64,000 nucleotides of DNA from [Pseudomonas] carboxydohydrogena (GTDB lineage: Bacteria > Pseudomonadota > Alphaproteobacteria > Rhizobiales > Xanthobacteraceae), in assembly GCF_029030725.1 (NCBI RefSeq), contig NZ_CP113162.1:2230501-2294500 (forward strand), written 5' to 3'. The notes under the pieces were generated by a model, which was given only the letters and a program-made list of their open reading frames with translations, did no database searches and was not told where the DNA came from. A program made the translations under genes and the position numbers. Within the stretch, counting starts at the first letter, position 1. Every line of letters starts with the position of its first letter. Shown here one piece after another: positions 17,573-26,250 of the stretch.

Positions 17573-18565
17573 TTACTGTTTGACGAAGCCGGCCGCCTTC
17601 ATCAGGTCGGCATTGGCCTTGTCGTCCTTTTCAAGGAAATCCATCATCTCCTTGCCCGTCATATAGACCGGCTTGAGTGCCTGCTTTTCCATGTACTCCT
17701 TGTATTCGGGAGTCTGGCTGACCTTGCGGAACATGTCCTCGTAGAACTTCACCTGGTCAGGCGTCACCTTGCCCGGCAGGAACATCGCGCGCAGCATCTT
17801 GTACTGCACGTCGACGCCCTCTTCCTTGCAGGTCGGGACGTCGTGCCAGGACTGCTTGTCCGTCACCTTCGAGGTGTAGGCGATGCGCTCGTCGTCGAAC
17901 ACGCAGAGCGCACGAACCTGGCCCGCACGCCAGACTTCAAGATTTTCCGAGGGGTTGTTGACGTTGGCGTCGATGTGCTTGCCGACGAGCTGGGTCGCCG
18001 CCTCGCCGCCCGACTTGTAGGGCAGATAGGAGAACTTCGCGCCGGTCTGCTTCTCGAGGCCGACCATCAGGATCTGGTCTTCGCGCTTGGAGCCGGTGCC
18101 GCCGAACTTGAACGGCGTCGGGGACTTCTTCGCCGCGTCGATGAATTCCTTCACCGTCTTGTACGGCGTCTCGGAATTATCCCACAGGATGAACTCGTCG
18201 AACGCCATGATGTTGACCGGCGTCAGGTCGCGCCAGTTGAACGGAATCTTCGCCGACAGCGGAAGCTGATAGATCAGCGAATAGGCGATCAGAACCTTGT
18301 CGGCCTCGCTGGGGCTGCCCTTCATGTACATCAGCGCTTCGGCGCCGGAGGCTCCGCCCTTCAGCGACACGACGACCGGCACGTTCATCAGCTTGTGCTT
18401 CTGGATGGCCGATTGCAGCATGCGGGCCATCTGGTCCGATGCACCGCCCGCGCCCGCCGCGACCACGATTTCGACAGTCTTGGTCGGCTCCCACGCACTG
18501 GCGCCGGTGATACCCGCAGCCAACGTCAGTGCAACAATCGCCGCCGTATTCATCGCCTTCCGCAT
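17573..18565 (-). CDS. tctC: Tripartite tricarboxylate transporter, periplasmic binding protein TctC
   Basis: A 330-residue Bug/TctC-type solute-binding protein. A signal peptide ends near ITGASA (about residue 24), and the mature protein starts WEPTKTVEIVVAAGAGGASDQ. The GAGGASDQ loop takes the place of the usual PGG..D carboxylate-binding loop at the ligand site. These proteins bind dicarboxylates, tricarboxylates and other organic acids. The gene sits between the aminotransferase and tctB, so the ligand is presumably the compound degraded by the surrounding island. A 104-base gap separates it from tctB. Confidence 0.92.
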   Translation of the reverse strand: MRKAMNTAAIVALTLAAGITGASAWEPTKTVEIVVAAGAGGASDQMARMLQSAIQKHKLMNVPVVVSLKGGASGAEALMYMKGSPSEADKVLIAYSLIYQLPLSAKIPFNWRDLTPVNIMAFDEFILWDNSETPYKTVKEFIDAAKKSPTPFKFGGTGSKREDQILMVGLEKQTGAKFSYLPYKSGGEAATQLVGKHIDANVNNPSENLEVWRAGQVRALCVFDDERIAYTSKVTDKQSWHDVPTCKEEGVDVQYKMLRAMFLPGKVTPDQVKFYEDMFRKVSQTPEYKEYMEKQALKPVYMTGKEMMDFLEKDDKANADLMKAAGFVKQ

Positions 18566-18637
18566 CGTATCCTCTCCCTGGTTTGCCCTTTTGAAACTGC
18601 GCTGCTCTTTTTTTGCGAGCTTATACGCTCTTGCCCG

Positions 18638-19843
18638 TCATGCGACGGCAACTCGTGGAACCGCTACAACGCCTTCATCTTTCGATTTCAGAACATCCAT
18701 CGCCGCCAGCACCCCGCCCTGCTTGTGCGGAATGCCCGCGAGATCGAGACCCATCTCGACGCCCGAAAGCGTGCCCATCAGCATCAGGTCGTTGAAGTGA
18801 CCGAGATGACCGATGCGAAATGCGCGGCCCTGCAAGCGGCCGAGGCCCGCGCCGAGAGACATGTCGAAATTCTCGAGCACGACCTTGCGGAAGCGATCCG
18901 CATCATGGCCTTCCGGCACGAATACAGCCGTCGTGACCGGGGAATACTCGCCTGCATCGGCGCAAACGGTTTCAAGACCCCAGGCCCGCACGGCCGCGCG
19001 CGTCGCTTCGCCATGTTTCTGGTGACGGGCGTAGACGTTCTCCAGCCCTTCCTCCTCCAGCATCGCGATGGATTCGCGCAGGCCGTAAAGAAGATTGGTC
19101 GCGGGAGTGTAAGGCCATGAGCCGGCCTGATTGGCCTTGAGCACCTCGTTCCAGTCCCAGTAGGAGCGCGGCAGCGTGTTGGTCTTGGAAGCGGCAATCG
19201 CCTTGTCGGACACCGCGTTGAAGCTCAGGCCCGGCGGCATCATCAGACCCTTCTGCGAACCGCAGACCGTGACATCGACGCCCCAGGCATCGTGCTCGTA
19301 GCGGATCGAGCCCATCGAGGAAATCGTATCGACGAACAGCAACGCGGGGTGCCGCGCGCGATCCATCGCCTTGCGGACCTCATCGACACGGCTGGTGACG
19401 CCGGTCGAGGTCTCGTTGTGGACGATCATCACCGCCTTGATGGAATGCTGCTTGTCGGCGTTAAGACGCGCTTCGATATCGGAGGCTTTCGCGCCGCGAC
19501 GCCAGTCGCTCGGTATCGTCTCGACATCGACCTGGAAACGCTCGGCGAGATTGCGCCACAGCACCGAGAACTGTCCGGTCTCCGCCATCAGCACCTTGTC
19601 GCCCGGCGACAGCGTGTTGACCATGGCGGCTTCCCATGCGCCCGTGCCGGACGAGGGGAAAATCAGCACCGGATTCTTGGTACGGAAAACCCGCTTGCAG
19701 CTTTCCATGATGCCGAGCGCCATCTCGGCGAACTCCGGACCACGATGGTCGATGGTCGGCATATCCATTGCACGCAAGACCCGGTCCGGCACGTTGCTCG
19801 GGCCCGGAATCTGGAGGAAATGCCTTCCTGTATGACCAACCAT
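18638..19843 (-). CDS. Class V aminotransferase, serine-glyoxylate/aspartate-glyoxylate type
   Basis: A PLP-dependent fold type I aminotransferase, 401 residues. Family markers include RHFLQIPGPSNVPDRVLRA at the N-terminus, HNETSTGV, Asp172 in LLFVDTISSMGS and the PLP lysine Lys198 in GSQKGLM. These match serine-glyoxylate aminotransferase (SgaA) and its relatives BhcA (aspartate-glyoxylate) and ureidoglycine-glyoxylate aminotransferase. All use glyoxylate as amino acceptor and make glycine; sequence alone does not settle the donor. The ATG at 19843 has GAGG 8 bases upstream. It is the first gene of the leftward tct unit and diverges from the GntR gene. Confidence 0.88.
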   Translation of the reverse strand: MVGHTGRHFLQIPGPSNVPDRVLRAMDMPTIDHRGPEFAEMALGIMESCKRVFRTKNPVLIFPSSGTGAWEAAMVNTLSPGDKVLMAETGQFSVLWRNLAERFQVDVETIPSDWRRGAKASDIEARLNADKQHSIKAVMIVHNETSTGVTSRVDEVRKAMDRARHPALLFVDTISSMGSIRYEHDAWGVDVTVCGSQKGLMMPPGLSFNAVSDKAIAASKTNTLPRSYWDWNEVLKANQAGSWPYTPATNLLYGLRESIAMLEEEGLENVYARHQKHGEATRAAVRAWGLETVCADAGEYSPVTTAVFVPEGHDADRFRKVVLENFDMSLGAGLGRLQGRAFRIGHLGHFNDLMLMGTLSGVEMGLDLAGIPHKQGGVLAAMDVLKSKDEGVVAVPRVAVA

Positions 19844-20011
19844 CTCTAAATCCTCGATTTTTATGGCGCAAATGACCTTATTATAAGGTCGATTTGCCGT
19901 CGGGAATGTATCCGTAAAAGCCCCCCGCGCAACCATAAAATCGTCCTGTTTCGTTGTCCGGATCAATCTTTAGTACGATGAAATTCCACTCCTATTTCAG
20001 TCCGTCCTCTT

Positions 20012-20338
20012 CTACGGATTCGTCTCCGGCGACCTGTCCACATGCGTCGCGATGTCGGGTTGCCGCACCGAGAACCGCATCAGCGTTCCCGCGCAAGCGA
20101 TGTTAGCGACCTCCGTCCGATGGCGAGAGAGCGCCACGAAGCCCAAGGTCCGTGAAATTTTCCGGGAGCCGCTCAACGCCGCCTTGCCAAGCTCGGCGAG
20201 TGCGGCGATGCGATAGTCGATGACCGGCGTGTCGATCGCCCGCAGTACGCGGTCCGGCACAGGACAGGGTGCCGGGGTTTGAAGAAAATGGTGTCCTTGA
20301 AAACGGGTCACGACTCTCACCCTCTGGTCTGGTGGCAC
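20012..20338 (-). pseudogene. Decayed fragment of a second class V aminotransferase
   Basis: The stretch 20302 to 20141 (minus strand) encodes GHHFLQTPAPCPVPDRVLRA followed by IDTPVIDYR, which aligns with residues 7-34 of the intact aminotransferase next door at about 20 identities in 32 positions. After that, similarity fades and no PLP lysine block is present; the frame ends at 20012. The only start candidates are GTG codons. I read it as the N-terminal remnant of a duplicated or older aminotransferase gene lying in the divergent promoter region. It may still carry transcription signals. Confidence 0.65.
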
Positions 20339-20439
20339 AGCTTTCGCGCCATAGCCCTTTAGGGGTCACGACCTTTCGCCCGACCCTCTCCGTCTACAGT
20401 CGAAAGAATTGCATCTGATTTTTTTGAATGCAACATAAA

Positions 20440-20453
20440 TTTTGAATTCAAAA
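20440..20453. promoter_or_regulatory. Palindrome upstream of the GntR gene
   Basis: TTTTGAATTCAAAA is a perfect 14-bp palindrome in an AT-rich stretch 63 bases before the GntR start codon. A second inverted repeat, TTGCAT (20409-20414) with ATGCAA (20428-20433), lies just upstream. Either could be a binding site for the adjacent FCD-type regulator or part of the divergent promoters. Confidence 0.4.
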
Positions 20454-20515
20454 AATAACTCGCCAATTATTCCCTGCCAGATTAAAGTCGTGTCAGAAAA
20501 ATCGGCGATTCCATC

Positions 20516-21241
20516 ATGACCGCTTCAGTTGCGACCCTGCACTCCCACGAGCCCGCGGACACCAAGGAAGAGACGTCCCTCCACGACGAAACGCTGTCGC
20601 GGCTGCGGGATCACATCGTCGAGGGCAACATCCCCGACGGCGGGCGGATTCTCGAACGCGAACTGTGCGAACTGCTCGGCATTTCCCGCACCCCGTTGCG
20701 CGAGGCGCTCAAGGTGCTCGCATCGGAGGGCATCGTCGAGCTTTTGCCGAATCGCGGCGCGCGCGTCCGCGCGCTGAGCGAGCGCGATCTGCACGAATTG
20801 TTCGACCTGATGGGAGGGCTGGAAGCCCTGTCCGGCAGGCTTGCCTGCGAAAACATCACTGACGCGGAAGTAGCCGAGATCGAGCAACTCCATCATGAGA
20901 TGTACGGTTTCTATCTGCGCAAGGACATGCACAACTACTTCCGCGCCAACCAGACGATCCATCAGAAGATCCTGGCGGCCTCGCGCAATCACATCCTTCA
21001 ATCGACCTACGCCACTCTCGCCGGCCGCATTCGCCGCGTGCGTTACTCGGCCAACTTCGCGCGCGAAAAAGAGCGCTGGGGCGAAGCGATGCGCGAACAC
21101 GAGATGATCCTCGACGCACTCCGCCGCCGCGCCGGTGCCGAGCTTTCCGAGATCCTGTTCCATCATTTGAGAAACAAGCGCCGCGCCGCCCTGGAACCGG
21201 CGCAGCAGCAATCAGATACCGCACCCTCGACTCTGCGCTAA
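20516..21241 (+). CDS. GntR family regulator, FadR/FCD subfamily
   Basis: A 241-residue transcription factor. The winged helix (about 22-88) contains LERELCELLGISRTPLREAL, the typical GntR recognition helix. The FCD domain (about 95-220) is all-helical; its metal/ligand-site residues appear as NQTIHQKIL, EHEMILDAL and the late HH in LFHHLRN. FCD regulators sense small carboxylates such as glycolate, lactate or gluconate. It sits at the divergence of the two arms of the catabolic island, so it is the likely local regulator of both. Confidence 0.92.
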   Translation: MTASVATLHSHEPADTKEETSLHDETLSRLRDHIVEGNIPDGGRILERELCELLGISRTPLREALKVLASEGIVELLPNRGARVRALSERDLHELFDLMGGLEALSGRLACENITDAEVAEIEQLHHEMYGFYLRKDMHNYFRANQTIHQKILAASRNHILQSTYATLAGRIRRVRYSANFAREKERWGEAMREHEMILDALRRRAGAELSEILFHHLRNKRRAALEPAQQQSDTAPSTLR

Positions 21242-21256
21242 GTTATTGCAATTTAT

Positions 21257-21276
21257 GCATACAAAAATCTGTATGC
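21257..21276. promoter_or_regulatory. Inverted repeat upstream of the FAD/Fe-S dehydrogenase gene
   Basis: GCATAC (21257-21262) and GTATGC (21271-21276) form a perfect inverted repeat with an 8-base spacer, in the 272-base gap between the GntR gene and the dehydrogenase gene. FCD-GntR operators often contain GTAT/ATAC half-sites, so this is a plausible operator. The spacing is longer than the usual compact site, which keeps confidence low. Confidence 0.4.
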
Positions 21277-21513
21277 CGGCGATTTCTTTTGCATTTTATA
21301 TTCTCGCCCCCTACCAATTCAGACACGTTGAGCTTGATCCGGAGCGCCTTGGGGCTGTTTACCCTATGAAAGCGCTCGGAAAGTGCGGCAGCGACAAGGA
21401 CCACGCCCTATCACCCTCTCGGGTTGATCTCCGGCGGACTGGGCCTTCTCCGGATACGAGATGGTGAGGCCGCGACCGCCACAGGCAGCCGCGACATCGG
21501 TCAAGGAATGAGC

Positions 21514-24477
21514 ATGGCGAGCGGGTCGAAATCGAAACTCGAACAGCGATTGCATGCCGAGATCACCGGCGACGTGATGTTCGACAGCTTCTCGCGCGGC
21601 CGCTACGCCACCGATGCCTCCTTCTTTCAGATCATGCCATTCGGCGTGGTCGCGCCCCGCACCAAGGCCGAGGCGCTGGCCGCGATGCAGATCGCCCGCG
21701 ACGAAGGCTGCGTCGTCACGCCGCGCGGCGGCGGCACCTCGCAATGCGGCCAGACCATCAACAACGGTCTCGTCGTCGACGTTTCCAAATATCTCAACAA
21801 GATCGTCTCGCTGGATGTCGAAAAGCGCACCTGCGTGGTCGAGCCCGGCATCGTTCTCGACGACCTCAACCGGCGACTGAAAAAGCACGGGCTGTGGTTT
21901 CCGGTCGATGTCTCGACCGCCTCGCGCGCCACGATCGGCGGCATGGCCGGCAACAACTCCTGCGGCGGCCGCTCCCTGCGCTACGGCACCATGCGCGACA
22001 ATACGCTGTCGATGAATGCGGCACTCGCCGACGGCACCGAGCTGCATTTCGGCCCCGTCGAGCGCGACGCCGCGTGGCCGAACGTGGAAGCACCGGGGCG
22101 CGACCTGTTTCGCGACCTGCTCGCGCTGGGCAGCCGCGAAGCCGGTGAGATCACCGATCGCTTTCCATCCGTGCAGCGCCGCGTCGGCGGCTACAATCTC
22201 GACGCACTGACGCCCAACGGGCCTACCAATAATCTCGCCCACATTCTGGTCGGCTCCGAAGGCACCCTCGCCTTCACCACGCAGGTCGAGTTGAAACTCT
22301 GGCCGCTGCTCGGCACGAAAGTGTTCGGCGTCTGCCATTTCGGCAGCTTCTACGAGGCGATGGACGCGGCACAGCATCTGGTGAAGCTCAAGCCCATCGC
22401 GGTCGAGCTTGTCGACAAGACCATGATCTCGCTCGGCCGCGACATCGCGATGTTCAAGCCGACCATCGAGGCGGTGGTGCGCGGCGAGCCAGAAGCATTG
22501 CTGATCGTCGAATTCGCCGAAGAGAGTCAGGAGGCCAATCTCGCCAAGCTCAAACAGCTCAACGAACTGATGGGCGACCTCGGTTTTTCCTGGAATAATC
22601 CGCCACGCAAATGGGGCGGCGTGGCCGATATCATCGAGCCCGCGATTCAGGCGGCGATCACCGATTTCCGCACCTCCGGCCTGAACATCATGATGTCGAT
22701 GAAGACGGCTGGAAAGCCGGTGTCTTTCGTCGAGGATTGCGCGGTGCCGCTGCCGCATCTGGCCGAATACACCGACCGCCTCAACAAGGTGTTCGCCAAG
22801 CACGGCACAAGCCCGACAATGTATGCCCACGCCTCCGAAGGCTGCCTGCATGTGCGGCCCGTGCTGAACCTGCGGCTCGAGAAGGACGTCAAGGCGATGC
22901 GCGCCATCGCCGAGGAAGCCTTCGCCATGGTGCGCGAGTTCAAGGGCTCACATTCCGGCGAGCATGGCGACGGCCTCGTGCGCTCCGAATTCCACGAGCA
23001 GATGTTCGGCCCGCGCATCGTACGCGACTTCGAGGAGGTGAAGCAGCGTTTCGATCCGCAGGGCACGCTCAACCCCGGCAAGATCGTGCATCCGCCGAAG
23101 ATGGACGACCGCTCGCTGTTCCGCTTCAAGCCCGGCTACAAGGTCGAGGATTTTACGACCGAACTCGACTGGTCCGCGTATCCCGGTGCTGCCGGCGGCT
23201 TTCAGGGCGCGGTCGAGATGTGCAACAACAACGGTGCGTGCCGCAAGCTTGAAGGCGGCGTGATGTGTCCGTCCTATCGCGCCACGCGCAACGAGAAGGA
23301 TGTGACGCGCGGCCGCGCCAACACGCTGCGGCTCGCGATCTCCGGTCAGCTCGGCCCCGATGCACTGTCATCCGACGCGATGATGGAGACAATGAAGTTC
23401 TGCGTCTCCTGCAAGGCGTGCCGTCGCGAATGCCCGACAGGCGTCGATATGGCGAAGATGAAGATCGAGGTGCTGGCGGCGCGCGTGAAGACCCACGGCC
23501 TCACGCTCCGCAACCGCCTCGTCGGCTACCTGCCCTATTACGCCGGTTTTGCTTCCACTTTCGCGCCGCTCGTAAACCTGCGCAACAAAAGCCGCCTGAT
23601 GCGCTGGGCGCTGGAGAAGATCGCGGGCTTCAGCGCGAAGCGCGATCTGCCGGAATGGCGGCGCGACACCTTCGCACCGAATGGCACGGTGTTCGGGCCG
23701 GAAGGCGGCCCTGAGGTCGTGCTGTTCGCGGATACTTTCAATCGCGCCTACGAGCGCGAAAACCTCGACGACGCCCTCAGCGTGCTGATCGCGGGCGGCT
23801 ATCGCGTGCATGTGCCAAAACCCATGACAGGCACGCGGCCGCTATGCTGCGGTCGCACTTTCCTGTCGGCGGGCCTTGTCGGCAAGGCTCACGAGGAACT
23901 GGATCGCCTTGTCACCGCCTTTGCACCGTTCGCGGAGCGCGGCGTGCCCATTGTCGGGCTTGAGCCGAGCTGCCTGCTGACGCTGCGCGACGAACTGCTG
24001 TCGCTGCGCAAGGACGATGCCGCGAAGACGGTGTCGGCTCAGGCCATGCTGTTCGAGGAATTTCTCTTGCGCGAAGCAGCCGCGGGCAAATTGCAATTGC
24101 CCCTGAAGCCGGTCGCCCCGAAGGCGATGGTCCACGGTCACTGTCACCAGAAATCGTTCGATGCCTTCACGCCGGTGCAGAAGGTGCTGCGGCTGGTGCC
24201 CGATCTCGACGTGGAAGTCATCGAATCCAGTTGCTGCGGCATGGCCGGGGCATTCGGCTACGGCGCGGACACCTACGACGAATCCATCGCCATGGCCGAG
24301 CGCAGCCTGCTGCCTGCCGTGCGCAAGGCTCCGGGGGAAGCCATCATCGTTGCCGACGGCACTTCGTGCCGCCATCAGATCAAGGATGGCACCGGGCGCG
24401 GCGCGCTGCATGTCGCGCGCGTGCTGGCGATGAGCCTCGGTCATCGTCCTAGCAGCCATTCCGACCCGGATGCTTGA
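21514..24477 (+). CDS. FAD-linked D-2-hydroxyacid dehydrogenase fused to Fe-S/CCG subunit
   Basis: A 987-residue fusion of a VAO-type FAD dehydrogenase (FAD_binding_4 about 40-200, FAD-oxidase_C to about 530) with an iron-sulfur electron-transfer part. The PRGGGTSQ loop binds FAD pyrophosphate. The cluster ligands are Cys570, Cys576 and Cys585, then Cys630, Cys633, Cys636 and Cys640 in CVSCKACRRECP. Two CCG (cysteine-rich) motifs follow (PLCCGRTF and SSCCGMAG). Length and layout match E. coli YdiJ, which acts on D-2-hydroxyglutarate-like acids, and the glycolate/D-lactate dehydrogenases. I chose ATG 21514 because AAGGA lies six bases before it. Electrons would go to quinone. Confidence 0.9.
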   Translation: MASGSKSKLEQRLHAEITGDVMFDSFSRGRYATDASFFQIMPFGVVAPRTKAEALAAMQIARDEGCVVTPRGGGTSQCGQTINNGLVVDVSKYLNKIVSLDVEKRTCVVEPGIVLDDLNRRLKKHGLWFPVDVSTASRATIGGMAGNNSCGGRSLRYGTMRDNTLSMNAALADGTELHFGPVERDAAWPNVEAPGRDLFRDLLALGSREAGEITDRFPSVQRRVGGYNLDALTPNGPTNNLAHILVGSEGTLAFTTQVELKLWPLLGTKVFGVCHFGSFYEAMDAAQHLVKLKPIAVELVDKTMISLGRDIAMFKPTIEAVVRGEPEALLIVEFAEESQEANLAKLKQLNELMGDLGFSWNNPPRKWGGVADIIEPAIQAAITDFRTSGLNIMMSMKTAGKPVSFVEDCAVPLPHLAEYTDRLNKVFAKHGTSPTMYAHASEGCLHVRPVLNLRLEKDVKAMRAIAEEAFAMVREFKGSHSGEHGDGLVRSEFHEQMFGPRIVRDFEEVKQRFDPQGTLNPGKIVHPPKMDDRSLFRFKPGYKVEDFTTELDWSAYPGAAGGFQGAVEMCNNNGACRKLEGGVMCPSYRATRNEKDVTRGRANTLRLAISGQLGPDALSSDAMMETMKFCVSCKACRRECPTGVDMAKMKIEVLAARVKTHGLTLRNRLVGYLPYYAGFASTFAPLVNLRNKSRLMRWALEKIAGFSAKRDLPEWRRDTFAPNGTVFGPEGGPEVVLFADTFNRAYERENLDDALSVLIAGGYRVHVPKPMTGTRPLCCGRTFLSAGLVGKAHEELDRLVTAFAPFAERGVPIVGLEPSCLLTLRDELLSLRKDDAAKTVSAQAMLFEEFLLREAAAGKLQLPLKPVAPKAMVHGHCHQKSFDAFTPVQKVLRLVPDLDVEVIESSCCGMAGAFGYGADTYDESIAMAERSLLPAVRKAPGEAIIVADGTSCRHQIKDGTGRGALHVARVLAMSLGHRPSSHSDPDA

Positions 24478-24535
24478 TCGGCGAAACGCAACATGCTGAA
24501 AAGCCGTATCCCACGGCCATCACGAGGAAACGAAT

Positions 24536-24964
24536 ATGACGCTCAAGCTCGACACCGCCCGCAAGATTCTCGACGCCGCTTTGGCCAAGATCGCCGAATT
24601 GAAGACCAAGCCGATGGCGGTCGTCGTGCTCGACGCGCGCGGCTGTATCAAGGCTTCCGTGCTTCAGGACGGCACCAGCCTGATGCGCCATGAGGTTGCT
24701 CACGGCAAGGCCTATGGCGCGCTGGCGATGGGCGTCGGCTCGCGCGCGCTGTTCAAGCGCGCCAACGAGCAGCCCTACTTCATCGGCGCCGCCAACGCGA
24801 TGGCGGGCGGCGCGCTGATCCCGGTGCCCGGCGGCGTGCTGATCAAGGATGCGAGCGGCGACGTTCTCGGCGCCATCGGCATCAGCGGCGACACCTCCGA
24901 CAACGACGAGACCTGCTGCATCGCAGGCATCGAGGCGGCAGGATTGAAAGCCGACGCAGGCTAG
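24536..24964 (+). CDS. GlcG/HbpS-like small protein
   Basis: A 142-residue member of the GlcG/HbpS (DUF336, PduO C-terminal-like) family. The fold markers are AVVVLDARG, the central HGKAYGALAMG and GGVLIKDASGDVLGAIGISG. Relatives include GlcG of the glycolate oxidase operon and haem-binding HbpS; no enzymatic role is proven. It follows the FAD dehydrogenase after 58 bases, the same neighbourhood as in glc operons, which supports a link to 2-hydroxyacid or glycolate oxidation. The start is preceded by GAGGAAA. Confidence 0.85.
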   Translation: MTLKLDTARKILDAALAKIAELKTKPMAVVVLDARGCIKASVLQDGTSLMRHEVAHGKAYGALAMGVGSRALFKRANEQPYFIGAANAMAGGALIPVPGGVLIKDASGDVLGAIGISGDTSDNDETCCIAGIEAAGLKADAG

Positions 24965-24982
24965 GATTCCGCGACAGGCCTG

Positions 24983-25007
24983 ACGAGGGTCTTACCGGCC
25001 CTCGTTT
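24983..25007 (+). terminator. Weak hairpin with short T tract after the glcG-like gene
   Basis: ACGAGGG (24983-24989) pairs with CCCTCGT (24999-25005) around a 9-base loop and is followed by TTTCTC. It may give partial termination or mark a processing site between the dehydrogenase part and the CoA part of the island. Confidence 0.4.
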
Positions 25008-25042
25008 CTCGATCCTGAAAATCACAAGAAACGGAAACGCCC

Positions 25043-26236
25043 ATGCCTGTCCCCAAAGCGTCCGACGCCCTCGCCCGCTTCACGGTCCTCGATCTCACCC
25101 GCGTTCGCGCAGGCCCGACCGCCGTACGGCAGCTCGCGGACTGGGGTGCGAATGTCGTCAAGCTGGAAGCGCCGACCGACATTCCGGACGACGAGCAGCT
25201 CGGCGGCGCGCGGCATGGCCCCGACTTCCAGAACCTGCATCGCAACAAGCGCGCGATGACCATCGACCTGAAGAACGAGGCCGGCAAGCAAGCCTTCTAC
25301 CGCATGGTCGAGAAGGCTGACGTGGTGGTGGAGAATTTCCGCCCCGACGTGAAGGAGCGGCTCGGCATCGATTACGCGGCGCTGCGCAAGATCAACCCGC
25401 GCATCGTCTATGCCAGCATCTCAGGCTTCGGGCAGGATGGCCCTTATGCGAAGCGTCCGGGCTTCGACCAGATCGCGCAAGGCATGGGCGGGCTGATGTC
25501 GATCACCGGCGCGCCCGGCGAAGGCCCGATGCGCGTCGGCATTCCCATCGCGGACCTGACTTCCGGCCTGTTCTGCGCCATGGGCATTCTCACCGCGCTT
25601 CTGGAGCGTGAATTCTCCGGCGAAGGCCAGGCGGTGCAGACCTCGCTGTTGCATTCGCAGATCTTCATGCTGGATTTCCAGGCCGCCCGCTGGCTGATGC
25701 AGCACGATGTGCCGCAGCAGGCCGGCAACAACCATCCGACCATGATTCCGACCGGCGTGTTCAAGACCTCGGACGGATACATGAACATCGCCGCCACCGG
25801 ACAGGTGATCTGGGAGCGCCTCGCCAACGCGCTCGGCCGCGCCGATCTGATCGAACAGGCAGAATATCGCAATCCGAAACTGCGCTCGGAGAACCGCGAC
25901 GCCCTGAACGCCGAGATCGAGAAGGTCACGGCCACGGGCACCACCACCGAATGGATCGAGAAGCTGAACAAGGCCGGCGTGCCATGCGGGCCGATCTACA
26001 CCATCGACAAGGTGTTCGAGGACGCACAGGTCAAACATCTCGACATCGTCGAGAAAGTGCCCGGCACCGGCAAGCGCGACGTCAATCTGGTAAAACAGCC
26101 ATTCTCGCTGTCGCGAACCCCGAGCCGCTTCGTCGCGCCGCCTCCCGAGGTCGGTGAGCATACCGACGAGCTTCTGCGCGAATTCGGGTTCAGCGATGCT
26201 GAAATCTCAACGCTGAAACACAGCAAAGCCGTCTGA
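25043..26236 (+). CDS. CaiB/BaiF family CoA-transferase (class III)
   Basis: A 397-residue class III CoA-transferase. These enzymes move CoA between carboxylic acids through an aspartyl-CoA anhydride. The catalytic Asp171 is in GIPIADLTSG, and the N-terminal LDLTRVRAGPTAVRQLADWGA block (in pieces) is typical. Known substrates in the family include oxalate/formyl-CoA, succinate, mesaconate, itaconate and carnitine; the sequence does not tell them apart. It is followed after 14 bases by a crotonase-fold gene, so the pair likely activates an acid and then modifies the acyl-CoA. Confidence 0.9.
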   Translation: MPVPKASDALARFTVLDLTRVRAGPTAVRQLADWGANVVKLEAPTDIPDDEQLGGARHGPDFQNLHRNKRAMTIDLKNEAGKQAFYRMVEKADVVVENFRPDVKERLGIDYAALRKINPRIVYASISGFGQDGPYAKRPGFDQIAQGMGGLMSITGAPGEGPMRVGIPIADLTSGLFCAMGILTALLEREFSGEGQAVQTSLLHSQIFMLDFQAARWLMQHDVPQQAGNNHPTMIPTGVFKTSDGYMNIAATGQVIWERLANALGRADLIEQAEYRNPKLRSENRDALNAEIEKVTATGTTTEWIEKLNKAGVPCGPIYTIDKVFEDAQVKHLDIVEKVPGTGKRDVNLVKQPFSLSRTPSRFVAPPPEVGEHTDELLREFGFSDAEISTLKHSKAV

Positions 26237-26250
26237 CAGCGAGGCACGCC

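Noticed and set aside
16209-17666. 485-residue open frame opposite tctA/tctB
   Set aside because: Extremely rich in Arg, Glu, Gln and His; it is the antisense of two clear membrane protein genes.
21364-22851. 495-residue open frame opposite the FAD/Fe-S dehydrogenase
   Set aside because: The plus strand has a complete, motif-bearing enzyme; the antisense frame has none.
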